Assembly (NCBI GenBank): GCA_016903695.1
Contig: JADQBB010000012.1
Location: 1 to 64,000 of the forward strand
Direction: 5' to 3'
DNA: 64,000 nt
Source of the DNA: Chlorogloea purpurea SAG 13.99
GTDB taxonomy: Bacteria > Cyanobacteriota > Cyanobacteriia > Cyanobacteriales > Microcystaceae
Shown: piece after piece, positions 18,610 to 27,780 of the stretch
How positions within the stretch are numbered: the stretch's first letter is position 1
Layout: each line of letters begins with the position of its first letter
Position numbers and translations under genes: made by a program
The notes under the pieces: model-generated
Database searches by the model: none
What the model was told of the DNA's origin: nothing
Seen by the model: the letters and a program-made list of their open reading frames with translations, nothing else

Positions 18610-20091
18610 TCAGTCGTTAAAGAGTGGTGTATCTAGGTAATTGATTCTGGCGTAGGGTGTGAGGGCGTTAAATATTTCTACCCCGTAACTGCGTGAATTG
18701 ACCCGACTATCGAGAATGGCTACCATCCCTTGACATTCTCGCAGAGACATAACAGCCTTTTGGATATTTTGAACCGCCGTGGGCAGTAGATAGGAACGAA
18801 ACCAGTCTTTGTGCTGGTGTTTGTAATAAGCAATACGCCCCGCTACCAGGGGATTCTCCGGGGAGGGAATCGGTAATGTAGCCATAATCAGTAATTGAGG
18901 GGTTTCGATCTTTTCTTGATGTTTCTGCCAGAATTCCCAACCACACACCAGTATACCATCGCTATTAATCCGGGGATTCTCTACCTGTACTTTAGAACCG
19001 AAAAGAGAAGCGAGGATTGTCCCAATTTTAGCTTTGAGAGGCACATCCTCAATCAGTATAATTATCGGTTTTTGATTAATTCGGTATATGTTAATTAATT
19101 GGCTAACTTGTTCTAAAAGGACTTTTTCAAATTCGGGAGTGTTAGGTAAGGGTAATTTTTCGGGTAGGTAGAGATGAATATATTCCGTGGTACGATCGAT
19201 GTTGAATTTCAGGGTTAACATTTCTCCTAGTCCGTGTTGTTGACGATAATTTTTAGCGTCTTTACGAGTATCTAAAAATTCTCCTATTAACACCACGGGT
19301 TGCTCCCCCCATAGAGGCTGTAAGATACTAGCAATTTCCAGGGGGCTGATGTGAAGGGTAAATTCATCCCTATCTGCACTCGTCCACAGTAGTTGATTTT
19401 CTAGACTTATCCGTTCTTTCAATGAACCGAAAGTAGAGGCGGGAGTGAACTCGATCGTATTCAGTAATCTTTCTAGATCCTGTTGTTCTCGTGTATCTAA
19501 TAAATAGCACCGGTAGGGATTGGGAGGATGGGAGAGGATACTATTACTCAAGCGCAGATAAATCGTGTCGATTAAATCCTTTCTCTCTGGGTGAGTGTCC
19601 TTAACCGTTTGCCAGTCTTCAAGGGTTATACTTACGGATAGATAATCCCTCGCCCACGCTTCCAAAGAATCGCACCCGTCGATAAGAGTAGGAATTCCGG
19701 CGGGGAATCCTCGAAGATTCTCCAACTTATCTTTTAACCAAACTTGAGGGGTAGTAAAAACCAAGCCTTGAAAATTATCGGGATAACGATCGTTGACGAT
19801 AATTTCCTTGTGAGTTTTTAAAGCCGATTGAAGCCCATTAACTTCCTGTAGTAGTTGAGGTATCTCCGTAGTAACGATGACCGCACTAGTACCACCGAGG
19901 AGAGCGGGGGTTAAATAAGCGAGAGCGTAGCGCGAGCGCGTGCTACCGGTTTGAATGAGAGCCGATCGCCCTGTACGTAGAGCGCGGGCGATAATGCGCC
20001 CCATCGTCAGGTGATGAGGCCAATGTGAGGGGTTTTGTTCCCGGAGATAAGCTCGCAGGGAGGAGTGGACTTCTGCTTCTAATAAAACCAT
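18610..20091 (-). CDS. Degenerate DinG-like helicase protein conserved in cyanobacteria
   Basis: A 493-residue protein with the overall order of a DinG/XPD-like superfamily 2 helicase: an N-terminal RIIARALRTGRSALIQTGSTRSRYALAYL in the place of the Walker A region, a C-terminal NPLVAGRIAYYKHQHKDWFRSYLLPTAV, and a final RECQGMVAILDSRVNSRSYG resembling motif VI. The GxGKT lysine is missing (GSTRSRYA), and no DEAH box or Fe-S cysteine cluster is seen. I recall that cyanobacterial relatives share this altered P-loop, so it may be a non-hydrolysing nucleic-acid-binding relative. It is first in a run with the UPF0104 and 2TM genes. Confidence 0.7.
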   Translation of the reverse strand: MVLLEAEVHSSLRAYLREQNPSHWPHHLTMGRIIARALRTGRSALIQTGSTRSRYALAYLTPALLGGTSAVIVTTEIPQLLQEVNGLQSALKTHKEIIVNDRYPDNFQGLVFTTPQVWLKDKLENLRGFPAGIPTLIDGCDSLEAWARDYLSVSITLEDWQTVKDTHPERKDLIDTIYLRLSNSILSHPPNPYRCYLLDTREQQDLERLLNTIEFTPASTFGSLKERISLENQLLWTSADRDEFTLHISPLEIASILQPLWGEQPVVLIGEFLDTRKDAKNYRQQHGLGEMLTLKFNIDRTTEYIHLYLPEKLPLPNTPEFEKVLLEQVSQLINIYRINQKPIIILIEDVPLKAKIGTILASLFGSKVQVENPRINSDGILVCGWEFWQKHQEKIETPQLLIMATLPIPSPENPLVAGRIAYYKHQHKDWFRSYLLPTAVQNIQKAVMSLRECQGMVAILDSRVNSRSYGVEIFNALTPYARINYLDTPLFND

Positions 20092-20157
20092 GCTCGGTGT
20101 GAACGGACTTCCTCGATCCTATCGCGGATTGAAGGAGAGTATCGTCTTACCGATTAT

Positions 20158-20178
20158 CCCCTAATTATTCATTAGGGG
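20158..20178. terminator. Hairpin downstream of petL
   Basis: CCCCTAAT (20158-20165), a 5-base loop and ATTAGGGG (20171-20178) form a perfect 8-bp stem 8 bp after the petL stop. It probably ends or stabilises the short petL transcript, separating it from the helicase-like gene on the same strand. A U-tract is not evident. Confidence 0.5.
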
Positions 20179-20186
20179 AAAACTTC

Positions 20187-20282
20187 CTAAATTATTTTAG
20201 CGGCGCGGAAACCGAGGAATATTCCTAGAGCAATGGCTGTAAAAACCACCATATAGCCGATTAAAGCAATGATCGCTAACAT
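20187..20282 (-). CDS. petL: Cytochrome b6f complex subunit PetL
   Basis: A 31-residue single-membrane-span peptide, MLAIIALIGYMVVFTAIALG followed by IFLGFRAAKII. Size, one hydrophobic helix and the short basic end closing in -K-I-I (usually -K-L-I) match PetL, a small peripheral subunit that stabilises the cytochrome b6f complex in thylakoids. A Shine-Dalgarno GGAG lies about 9 bases upstream of the ATG, and a hairpin follows the stop codon, so it looks like a monocistronic gene. Other tiny photosynthetic membrane peptides (PetM, PetN, Psb/Psa) fit the sequence less well. Confidence 0.72.
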   Translation of the reverse strand: MLAIIALIGYMVVFTAIALGIFLGFRAAKII

Positions 20283-20480
20283 GAGTTTTCTCCGACTTTT
20301 AAGATAAAAACGTTCGCTCTCGATCATACCTTGAAAGAAGACGGCCGCCTGGTGTTTTGAATCGGCGACGCAGTGAGATATAGTAAGTAAATATTAAAAT
20401 CGCACTCGGTGGGCTATGAACCTTTCGGGATAATATGTCGTCCTTATTAGTGTAGTCTCTTAAGAAGGCACTTCTTGAAC

Positions 20481-21488
20481 ATGACTCAGTTACAAAATGC
20501 CTTCACCCTCTTTCTCAGTTTATTGGTGGAAGCGATACCCTTTCTGCTATTGGGGGTACTTTTATCTAGTGCTTTATTGCTTTTTATCGATGAAAAGAAA
20601 CTGCTCAAGATCATTCCTAAAAACCCTTTACTAGGAGCGATTATGGGCAGTTGTATCGGGTTTCTCTTCCCGGTGTGCGAATGCGGAAATGTACCCGTGG
20701 CCAGAAGGTTTTTAATCCAAGGATTGCCCACCTCCGTCGCTTTAGGTTTTCTACTCGCCGCACCGACGATAAACCCTATTGTCATCTGGTCTACTTGGAC
20801 GGCTTTTCGCGATCAACCGGAGATAGTCGTCTTTCGAGTGATCTTCTCCCTGGTCATCGCTATCCTCATCAGTTGGATATTCAGTATTCAATCTGACCCT
20901 TTACCCCTCCTACAAACCTCTCTGGCTAACCGCTTAAAAAGTTCGAGATTGCAAGCAAATTTCGCCAATACTCCCGCTTTATTACAATCGGGCACTTTTA
21001 TTCTCGGACAGCCAGGCTCCCCCCTGCGCCTCGATGAAAGTTTAGCCACCGCCACTTTAAGCCCGCCCTCTTCTTTGCCCGCCTCTAATCGCTGGAAGGG
21101 TTTTTTAGATAATATGGTCTCGGAATTGCGAGAATTGGGAGCCATGTTAGTTTTCGGTAGTCTCGTAGCCGCCTCCTTACAAACTTTCGTGCCGAGGGAG
21201 ATAATTTTAAATCTCGGACAAGACCCGCTCACTTCGATCGTCGCTATGATGATCCTAGCCGTCGTAGTTTCCATCTGTTCTACTGTCGATTCTTTTTTCG
21301 CCCTGTCTTTCGCCTCCACATTTACGAGTAGCTCTTTATTAGCTTTTTTAGTCCTCGGGCCGATGATAGACTTGAAAGCGATCGGTTTGATGATCACCAT
21401 TTTCAAGCCAAGAATGTTAATTTATATCTTTGCCTTGGCAGCGCAATTTACTTTTCTGTTCACCCTAATCCATAGTTATTTCTTTTGA
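20481..21488 (+). CDS. Membrane permease of the DUF318/ArsP-like family
   Basis: A 335-residue membrane protein with about eight hydrophobic segments, matching the DUF318 (UPF0718) permeases. The diagnostic pieces are FPVCECGNVPVARR with a paired Cys motif, PTINPIVIWSTWTAF, and a second half with VSICSTVDSFFALSFAS. The two inverted halves are separated by a hydrophilic linker at about residues 140-210. The family includes ArsP organoarsenical and metal exporters; the substrate is not predictable here. ATG 20481 is preferred over a TTG two codons earlier. Its stop overlaps the next gene (ATG and TGA share one base), so the two are a coupled pair. Confidence 0.85.
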   Translation: MTQLQNAFTLFLSLLVEAIPFLLLGVLLSSALLLFIDEKKLLKIIPKNPLLGAIMGSCIGFLFPVCECGNVPVARRFLIQGLPTSVALGFLLAAPTINPIVIWSTWTAFRDQPEIVVFRVIFSLVIAILISWIFSIQSDPLPLLQTSLANRLKSSRLQANFANTPALLQSGTFILGQPGSPLRLDESLATATLSPPSSLPASNRWKGFLDNMVSELRELGAMLVFGSLVAASLQTFVPREIILNLGQDPLTSIVAMMILAVVVSICSTVDSFFALSFASTFTSSSLLAFLVLGPMIDLKAIGLMITIFKPRMLIYIFALAAQFTFLFTLIHSYFF

Positions 21489-22285
21489 TGAGTGCCAAAA
21501 TTCTCCTGCAAAAATATCTTTACCCCGGCTTAGATATAGCCGCGCTCATCGGCTGGGGGGCGCTATTACTGAAATATTCTGTTAATGGACAATTAAAATT
21601 ATTGATCCATCCTAACTATTTCCTGTTAGTGACGGTCACGGGTGCGGTTTTAGTTGTGCTGGGTATTTTCCAAATCTGGATATTCCTCAAAGAAATAAAG
21701 AAAAAAACAGCCCCCCAATCTTTAGAACATATCAGTTTGTTACCCCCCGCCCTCAGTAGCGGTTTACTGGTATTAGCCGCCCTATCTGGTATCATCTTCA
21801 CACCCGCCCCTTTAACGGCGCAAATGGCTTTACAGCGAGGGGTGAGCGAATCTTTACCCCCTACTCGCGTTCAAGCCCAATCTTTTGCCGCCACAGTAAA
21901 ACCGGAGGACAAATCTTTAATCGAATGGGTGAGGACACTTAACGCCTATCCCGAACCTGATGCCTATACCGGACAGAAAGCGAAAGTTACGGGCTTTGTT
22001 GTGCATTTACCCGGTTTACCGAACAATTATGTTTTACTTAGCCGTTTCATTCTCACCTGCTGTGCCGTAGATGCCTATCCAGTAGGACTACCGGTTAAAT
22101 TACCCGGCAGTCGTCAAAGTTATCCCCCCGATAGCTGGCTGGAAATTGATGGGGAAATGATCACCCAAACTCTCCCCGTTGAGCCGCAACAGATGAGTCA
22201 AAGCGCTCCCAATCGCCGCCAATTAGTTATTAAGGCCGAGAATGTCAAACCCATTCCGACCCCTAGCGATCCCTACGGTTATTGA
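21488..22285 (+). CDS. TIGR03943-family protein paired with the permease
   Basis: A protein of about 265 residues. Three hydrophobic segments at the N-terminus (about residues 10-100) precede a soluble domain (about 140-265) with LNAYPEPDAYTGQKAKVTGFVVH, CCAVDAYPVGLPV and PDSWLEIDGEM. This is the arrangement of the TIGR03943 family, nearly always encoded beside a DUF318 permease. The soluble domain looks like a small beta-barrel and may gate or chaperone the permease substrate; the paired Cys could bind metal. Its last 7 bp overlap folB on the other strand. Confidence 0.82.
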   Translation: MSAKILLQKYLYPGLDIAALIGWGALLLKYSVNGQLKLLIHPNYFLLVTVTGAVLVVLGIFQIWIFLKEIKKKTAPQSLEHISLLPPALSSGLLVLAALSGIIFTPAPLTAQMALQRGVSESLPPTRVQAQSFAATVKPEDKSLIEWVRTLNAYPEPDAYTGQKAKVTGFVVHLPGLPNNYVLLSRFILTCCAVDAYPVGLPVKLPGSRQSYPPDSWLEIDGEMITQTLPVEPQQMSQSAPNRRQLVIKAENVKPIPTPSDPYGY

Positions 22286-22638
22286 CGGGTGATGTCGATC
22301 GTGATCTTGCCGCTAAAATGGGCTATGGGGGCGTTTAATTTTGATAGTTTCACTCTTACCTGTCCGACTTTTTCTAAACTTAGTATTTTTTGGGCGATGA
22401 CGTGAGCTAATCTCTCGATCAGGGCGAATTTATCGTTTTCAATATGATGTTTGACGATGGTGATGGCTTGCCGATAATCGAAGGTGTCTTCTATGCGATC
22501 GCTTTCACCACTCTTCCATAATTCCACGCCTATAGTTAAATCTACTTCAAACCATTGACCAAGAACTCTTTCTTCTTCTAAGTATCCCGTATAACCATAG
22601 GCCCGTATGCCTGTAACCCCGATAAAATCCATAGTCAA
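22279..22638 (-). CDS. folB: Dihydroneopterin aldolase
   Basis: A 119-residue protein matching FolB, which cleaves 7,8-dihydroneopterin to 6-hydroxymethyl-dihydropterin in folate synthesis. It begins MTMDFIGVTGIRAYGYTG, with the conserved Tyr and the Glu in YLEEERVLGQWFEVD. FDYRQAITIVKHHIE, FALIERLAHVIAQKIL and VRVKLSKLNAPI complete the family pattern. Length is typical. It converges on the TIGR03943 gene with a 7-bp overlap. Confidence 0.93.
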   Translation of the reverse strand: MTMDFIGVTGIRAYGYTGYLEEERVLGQWFEVDLTIGVELWKSGESDRIEDTFDYRQAITIVKHHIENDKFALIERLAHVIAQKILSLEKVGQVRVKLSKLNAPIAHFSGKITIDITRQ

Positions 22639-22840
22639 ATTTTCTCGTAATCTCTCATTATTTTAAGCCCATAGGAACTTTTAATAGTATTTACTCACGA
22701 AGAGTTAAAAATTATTTACTATTGTTGAGCATTGTAAATAATTAATATTTTTAATGAAATTGTTTTTAATATTAAAGAGTGTACGGGTAGCGTATTTTAA
22801 TTTACTCCGATTAACTATACACAAACAAAAGAAAAAAGCG

Positions 22841-23032
22841 ATGTTTGAAGATTTTAATTATATAACCGATGAGAATTTTTTATCCAATTACTGGTTAGAA
22901 GAAAAAGTTGTCTGTCATAGTTGTCAAGGAACCGGACTGATAATTAACGAAAAAAATCATTTAATTATCTGTCGAGTTTGCCTAGGTAAAAAAATGATTA
23001 AACGGAGTCAAGAACAAATAAAGTGTAATTAA
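22841..23032 (+). CDS. Small protein with a DnaJ-like zinc-finger module
   Basis: A small, AT-rich gene. From ATG 22841 the product has 63 residues, [13 protein letters not shown] followed by two CxxC pairs: CHSCQGTG and CRVCLGKK, 18 residues apart. Two such pairs can form a single zinc site like half of the DnaJ cysteine-rich domain, often seen in small chaperone or assembly-factor proteins. An in-frame ATG at 22754 would add 29 hydrophobic and basic residues; I prefer the shorter form but cannot decide. The stop overlaps the end of proB on the other strand by 4 bp. Confidence 0.6.
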   Translation: MFEDFNYITDENFLSNYWLEEKVVCHSCQGTGLIINEKNHLIICRVCLGKKMIKRSQEQIKCN

Positions 23033-24135
23033 ATTAACACCAAATTATCACGATGAATTACAGTTTCCGAGTCAATATAACCTAGTAAAGTAATAATTTC
23101 CTCGGAATGATGCCCTTTAATTTCCTCGATTTCACTACTACTATAATTGACGATTCCCCTAGCTACTTCCACACCTTGAGCGTCGCATAACCCCACCGCA
23201 TCGGTCGCGCTGAAATCCCCCTCTACTCTCATAATGCCCGCAGGTAGTAGAGATTTGCCGCCTTGACGGATAGCTTTGATCGCACCGCCATCTAGGTATA
23301 ATTTGCCTGTGGGCATCAAACCGTAGGCTATCCAACGTTTACGCGCGTTTTCCGTGCGTTGTTGGGGCTGGAATTGTGTCCCGATTCCCTCGCCCCCCAA
23401 AATCTTCAATATATTCTCGGGTCGTCGCCCCCTAGTTATGGCCATTCTCACCCCGGCGGAGGTGGCGATTCTCGCCGCAGCTAACTTGGTGGTCATGCCA
23501 CCGGTTCCCCACTGGCTGCCGCTGTTGCCCGTATCCACCTGTAATAGCGCCAATTCTTGGGGGGTAACTGAGTCGATGGGATAGGCGGAAGGATCGACTC
23601 TAGGATCGGCGGAATAAAGTTTATCCACGTCGGTGAGGATGAATAGCCAATCGGCTTCGATCAAGCTGGCCACTAAAGCGCTCAGGGTATCATTATCACC
23701 GAATTTAAGTTCATCGATGGCGACCGTATCATTCTCGTTGACCACGGGAATAACGCCCAGGTCGAATAAAGCCCCGAAAGTGTTATAAGCGTTCACATAA
23801 CAAGTACGTTCCATCAATTCCGGGCGGGTGAGCAGCACTTGGGCGATCGGTTGTCCTAAAGTCGTGAACAGATCATCATAAATCCGCATTAACCGCCCTT
23901 GTCCCACGGCGGCCACCGCCTGTTTAACCGCTATCTTCTTCGGTCTTTCCGTCAATTGCAGGCGACGGCAACCCACGCCCACCGCACCGGAGGAAACTAA
24001 AACGACTTTATTACCCCAGGAGCGTAATTGGGTTAATACTTCTACTAGAGAAGCGATCGTGGATAGGGCTAAATCTCCTGTAGCGCCTCCGGTGAGACTT
24101 GACGTACCTATTTTGACGACGATCGTTTGATTCAT
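23029..24135 (-). CDS. proB: Glutamate 5-kinase with PUA domain
   Basis: A 368-residue enzyme that phosphorylates glutamate in the first step of proline synthesis. The amino-acid-kinase domain (about 1-260) shows [44 protein letters not shown] and [16 protein letters not shown]. Residues about 275-360 form the PUA domain ([17 protein letters not shown]), typical of the long form of the enzyme. Length and motifs are normal. proA is not nearby. Confidence 0.96.
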   Translation of the reverse strand: MNQTIVVKIGTSSLTGGATGDLALSTIASLVEVLTQLRSWGNKVVLVSSGAVGVGCRRLQLTERPKKIAVKQAVAAVGQGRLMRIYDDLFTTLGQPIAQVLLTRPELMERTCYVNAYNTFGALFDLGVIPVVNENDTVAIDELKFGDNDTLSALVASLIEADWLFILTDVDKLYSADPRVDPSAYPIDSVTPQELALLQVDTGNSGSQWGTGGMTTKLAAARIATSAGVRMAITRGRRPENILKILGGEGIGTQFQPQQRTENARKRWIAYGLMPTGKLYLDGGAIKAIRQGGKSLLPAGIMRVEGDFSATDAVGLCDAQGVEVARGIVNYSSSEIEEIKGHHSEEIITLLGYIDSETVIHRDNLVLI

Positions 24136-24186
24136 AATTGGTCGTATAAGATGAATTTCTTTAATTATTTTTTATATTTATTTTAA

Positions 24187-24735
24187 TTAGGATTTATCAT
24201 CATTCGTGAAGTTATGTTGCGTCTTGGCTAGGGATACCCCCAACTGTCGGGAAATCCAGACCTCAAAATTGCGAATCGGATAACGGGAGGTGGCCACGGC
24301 CGGATCGATCATGGGTTCGACCAAAATAGTCACCATGCCCAAACGATTACCCGCCAGAACATCGGTGAACAATCTATCCCCCACCATCGCCACCCTTTCC
24401 GGGGGTAGACTCATCGCGTCTAACGCTTGCCGGAGTTTGCGGCGGGAAGGTTTGACCGCCCCGATAATATAGGGTAGGTCGAGACTGCGGGCGATACTAC
24501 CGATGCGACCATCGCTGACGTTATTACTGACTAACCAGATGGAAACGAGGGGGCGGATAGTTTCCACCCAATGACGTAATTCCGCGGACGCTTCTTTTTC
24601 CTGTAAAGGAACTAAAGTTTCGTCCACGTCTAAGATCAACCCTCTCAGGTTATAAAATTTCAAGATGTCGGGGGTGAGAGTGACGATCGTATCGCCGAGA
24701 ATTAAATCTGGCTGTAAAATTTTCGCTTTAGTCAT
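24187..24735 (-). CDS. YqeG-family HAD phosphatase
   Basis: A 182-residue HAD-IIIA phosphatase of the YqeG type. The nucleophile motif is LILDVDETLVP. Motif II is VSNN, Lys is provided in KPSRRKLRQAL, and the acidic motif is MVGDRLFTDVLAGNRLGM. Family members in plants and cyanobacteria are related to phosphatidylglycerophosphate phosphatase, so a role in phosphatidylglycerol synthesis for thylakoids is possible but is an inference. It starts 8 bp inside the end of the methyltransferase gene, indicating a common transcript. Confidence 0.88.
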   Translation of the reverse strand: MTKAKILQPDLILGDTIVTLTPDILKFYNLRGLILDVDETLVPLQEKEASAELRHWVETIRPLVSIWLVSNNVSDGRIGSIARSLDLPYIIGAVKPSRRKLRQALDAMSLPPERVAMVGDRLFTDVLAGNRLGMVTILVEPMIDPAVATSRYPIRNFEVWISRQLGVSLAKTQHNFTNDDKS

Positions 24736-25411
24736 CGATTTTAAATCCTTGGATCACTTGTAAACTACCACCCGCGTAGAGATTTTGACGACAATCGTCA
24801 AAGCCCGCATCTTTTAGCATTTTAACTAAATCCGTGCCAATTAGTTGCCAGGCGGTAGGGGTTTCAAACAACCAGAGAAATAGGGACAGCCCTGGCCAGA
24901 ATAAGAGGTTATGAGGTTGATGAAAATCGATTAAAGTAAAAACCCCGTCAGGTTTTAAAACCCGATAAACCTCTTTAATAATCTGTTGTAATTGTCCAGT
25001 ATCCATTTCATGGAGAGCGACGCTCGTGTGAACCAGGTCGAATTGCCCGTCACCGAAGGGCATAGCTTGAGCTAAACCCTCGACGAATGTCACATCGGGT
25101 AGAGATTTTTGCGCCCGACTCAAGGCAACCGGGGAAATATCCAAACCCGTACAATGACCAGATAATCGGGCTAAGTAGCCAGTATTTTGGCCAGCCCCGC
25201 AACAAAGGTCAAGAATTACGCTATTTTCATTAATAGTAAGATTATCTAGAGCCAATTGTCGAAAACGCCTCTCGCCGCCGACGGCTAGAGCGGCCGTCCA
25301 AGAAATGCTATCGTATAGCCATTGATGCTGGTAACTCCACCTTCTCAGAATCGTAGTCAAGCTTAATCCTCCAGAAATAAATTTAAAAAAAATTGCAACT
25401 TGTTTTAACAA
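24728..25411 (-). CDS. Class I SAM-dependent methyltransferase
   Basis: A 227-residue methyltransferase of the UbiE/Methyltransf_11 type. SAM-binding motif I is ILDLCCGAGQNTGYLA, motif II is CTGLDISPVAL, and motif III is DLVHTSVALHEM. KEVYRVLKPDGVFTLIDFHQP completes the fold. The substrate is not identifiable. A quinone, lipid or pigment intermediate is possible because it has a hydrophobic N-terminus and C-terminal segment. It is coupled with the YqeG gene (8-bp overlap). Confidence 0.85.
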   Translation of the reverse strand: MLKQVAIFFKFISGGLSLTTILRRWSYQHQWLYDSISWTAALAVGGERRFRQLALDNLTINENSVILDLCCGAGQNTGYLARLSGHCTGLDISPVALSRAQKSLPDVTFVEGLAQAMPFGDGQFDLVHTSVALHEMDTGQLQQIIKEVYRVLKPDGVFTLIDFHQPHNLLFWPGLSLFLWLFETPTAWQLIGTDLVKMLKDAGFDDCRQNLYAGGSLQVIQGFKIDD

Positions 25412-25476
25412 TTAAACTAATATATTGTTAAACTTGGTAAAGAATCTGAAAAATTATTAATAAAAGTATTAGCGTT

Positions 25477-26640
25477 ATGGGTCGTGTAGGGGTTCTGTTA
25501 CTAAATTTAGGTGGGCCGGATCGGTTAGAGGATGTACGTCCTTTTCTATTTAATCTGTTTTCAGACCCAGAGATCATCCGTTTGCCGATAAAAAGCTTGC
25601 AAAAACCTCTAGCGTGGCTGATCTCTACCCTGAGAGCGAAAAAATCTCAAGATAATTATCGGCAGATCGGCGGCGGCTCACCCCTGAGAAAGATTACGGA
25701 AGCCCAGGCGGAAGCATTACAACAACACCTGTCCCAAATCGGTCAAGAGGCCAAGGTATATATCGGGATGCGCTACTGGCATCCCTTCACGGAAGAAGCG
25801 ATTGATCGCATCAAGAAAGATCACGTACGCCGTCTCGTAGTTCTACCTCTCTACCCTCAATTCTCCATCAGCACCAGCGGTTCGAGTTTTCGGGTATTAG
25901 AAGAAATGTGGAACCAAGACCCGACTTTAAGATTGATCGAGTACACTCTCATTCCGTCCTGGTATAACAATCCTGGCTATCTGCGGGCCATGGCGGATTT
26001 AATCGCCCAAGAGTTAGACCAATCCGAGTCACCGGAAGATGTACATATTTTCTTCAGCGCCCACGGCGTACCGCAAAGCTATGTGGAGGAAGCGGGTGAT
26101 CCTTACCAACGGGAGATAGAAGAATGTACCCGGCTGATCATGAAAACCCTCGATCGAGCAAACGATTACACTCTCGCTTATCAAAGCCGCGTTGGGCCAG
26201 TGGAATGGCTGAAACCTTACACGGAAGAAGCGTTACAGGAATTGGGGGCGCAGGGGGTCAAACGTCTTCTGGTAGTGCCGATCAGCTTCGTGTCAGAACA
26301 TATCGAAACTTTACAAGAAATTGATATAGAGTATCGAGAGGTGGCTGAAGAAGCCGGTATAACTCACTTCCAGCGCGTACCTGCTTTAAATTCCCATCCC
26401 ACTTTTATCAATTCCCTCTCGGAGTTGGTAGTTAATTCCCTCAATGAAAAGCCGGTGACTTTCGAGCAGGTAACTCACCCCAAAGAGAATATGAAGATGT
26501 ATCCTCAAGAACGTTGGGAATGGGGTTTAACTACCGCGGCCGAGGTGTGGAATGGTCGTCTGGCGATGATCGGGTTCCTCGGTTTATTGATCGAGTTGAT
26601 GACCGGCCACGGGCCTCTACATCTGGTGGGGATTTTATAG
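25477..26640 (+). CDS. hemH: Ferrochelatase with C-terminal chlorophyll-binding (CAB) segment
   Basis: A 387-residue protein. Residues 1-320 are ferrochelatase, which inserts Fe2+ into protoporphyrin IX to make heme, with [25 protein letters not shown] and [18 protein letters not shown]. The end (about 345-387) carries the cyanobacterial hydrophobic CAB-like extension with [20 protein letters not shown], containing the ExxNxRxAM chlorophyll-binding pattern. In Synechocystis this tail helps coordinate heme and chlorophyll synthesis. The gene converges on the SAM hydrolase gene with a 6-bp overlap. Confidence 0.97.
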   Translation: MGRVGVLLLNLGGPDRLEDVRPFLFNLFSDPEIIRLPIKSLQKPLAWLISTLRAKKSQDNYRQIGGGSPLRKITEAQAEALQQHLSQIGQEAKVYIGMRYWHPFTEEAIDRIKKDHVRRLVVLPLYPQFSISTSGSSFRVLEEMWNQDPTLRLIEYTLIPSWYNNPGYLRAMADLIAQELDQSESPEDVHIFFSAHGVPQSYVEEAGDPYQREIEECTRLIMKTLDRANDYTLAYQSRVGPVEWLKPYTEEALQELGAQGVKRLLVVPISFVSEHIETLQEIDIEYREVAEEAGITHFQRVPALNSHPTFINSLSELVVNSLNEKPVTFEQVTHPKENMKMYPQERWEWGLTTAAEVWNGRLAMIGFLGLLIELMTGHGPLHLVGIL

Positions 26641-27420
26641 CCGGATCTTAACGGCAGTGCCTATATTCGCTCCTGATTTTTCCCTAGCGTTGCCGCTATT
26701 GACGGCGATTTCTATCCAACCGTTACTGTCTACCAGGGCTAGATAATCCCCTGGGGAAACTTCACCGTAAGAAGTTCGCGAGGGGATAACGGTATCTGCC
26801 ACTACGGCACACCACGATCGATCTTCTACCATCGCCGCGGGAATATTCGTGATGAGATTGCCGAAGCGATCGATTGATCTTACTTCCCCGATAATTTCCC
26901 CCGCGACCATCCGGGGTGAATGTAAAGGCAGGGTGACGATATTTTCAGCAAGAATCGCACTACCGAGGATGGTCAGAGGAAGACCCCCCGCTAAATACGC
27001 AGCCGCAGGGGCGAAAATATCTCTACCGTGAAAGGTTTTGCTCGGTTCAGGGGTAAACCAATATTGAGGATTGTCAAGATTGACCGCCTCGATGACAGGG
27101 CTGATGGCAAAAATCGGGGCGAATAAACCGTTATCGGGGCCGACGAAGTAACCGGCGGCAGTTCTTACCGCTATACCCCGTCTATCGCCCCCCACCCCCG
27201 GATCGACCACGGCTAGATGTATAGTCCCCCGTGGAAAATGGCCGTAGGCATCCAGTAAGGCGAAAGCGGCCGCTGTCACGTTCTGAGGGGGTATAGTATG
27301 GGTGAGGTCGATCAGATGAGCATCGGTGCAAATGCGTTTGATCACTCCTTTCATCACGCCCACATAAGTATCCTCTAAGCCGAAGTCTGTCAGTAAAGTG
27401 ATCAAGGGTCTTTCTGTCAT
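26635..27420 (-). CDS. SAM hydroxide adenosyltransferase (DUF62 family)
   Basis: A 261-residue member of the S-adenosyl-L-methionine hydroxide adenosyltransferase family, which splits SAM into adenosine and methionine. [19 protein letters not shown] at the N-terminus, [27 protein letters not shown] and [16 protein letters not shown] are diagnostic. The C-terminal domain contains [12 protein letters not shown]. The physiological role in cyanobacteria is not known to me. It is monocistronic as far as I can see, with a divergent small gene 135 bp upstream. Confidence 0.92.
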   Translation of the reverse strand: MTERPLITLLTDFGLEDTYVGVMKGVIKRICTDAHLIDLTHTIPPQNVTAAAFALLDAYGHFPRGTIHLAVVDPGVGGDRRGIAVRTAAGYFVGPDNGLFAPIFAISPVIEAVNLDNPQYWFTPEPSKTFHGRDIFAPAAAYLAGGLPLTILGSAILAENIVTLPLHSPRMVAGEIIGEVRSIDRFGNLITNIPAAMVEDRSWCAVVADTVIPSRTSYGEVSPGDYLALVDSNGWIEIAVNSGNAREKSGANIGTAVKIRL

Positions 27421-27555
27421 CGTGTCAATCCATCGATATGCTTCTATAGTAATGTTAAGTTTTTTCTGTGATTTTGGTAGCGAATAATACAGATTTAAAA
27501 AATTAATGTTATAGTAAAGAAGTCAAGGGAGTTAAGTCACAAAAAACTGTTTACT

Positions 27556-27714
27556 ATGAACAAAAACCGTCAGCAAAGTTTAACACAAGCCGCCTCGGCT
27601 CATCGCGAAACACTACGCAGAAATCTTCAGCATCGTTTGGAAGTGGCGAGAGCGCAGGGCAACGAAACCCTAGTGCGTCAATTAGAAGCAGAAGCATTAT
27701 ACTTACGCGTTTAA
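27556..27714 (+). CDS. Small conserved cyanobacterial protein (52 residues)
   Basis: A 52-residue, soluble, fully helical and basic protein beginning MNKNRQQSLTQ, with LRRNLQHRLEVARAQGNETL and LVRQLEAEALYL. I recognise the NLQHRLEVARxxGNExLVxQLExE pattern from tiny cyanobacterial proteins of unknown function. The preceding 130 bp is AT-rich and could hold its promoter, with a TATAGT about 44 bp upstream of the ATG. A long perfect inverted repeat follows 20 bp after the stop codon, as expected of a terminator. A gene this short is easily missed. Confidence 0.68.
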   Translation: MNKNRQQSLTQAASAHRETLRRNLQHRLEVARAQGNETLVRQLEAEALYLRV

Positions 27715-27734
27715 TGGATTATATAGACTTGAAT

Positions 27735-27764
27735 ATGGGAGGTGAAAACGTTTTCATCTCCCAT
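27735..27764. terminator. Inverted repeat between convergent genes, likely terminator
   Basis: Two 15-base arms (27735-27749 and 27750-27764) centred on AAAACGTTTT pair along their whole length with only one G-T mismatch. The repeat lies 20 bp after the 52-residue gene and 16 bp before the end of argJ on the other strand. It is well placed as a bidirectional terminator, though there is no strong U-run. Confidence 0.55.
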
Positions 27765-27780
27765 TGTCTTAATGGGGCGA

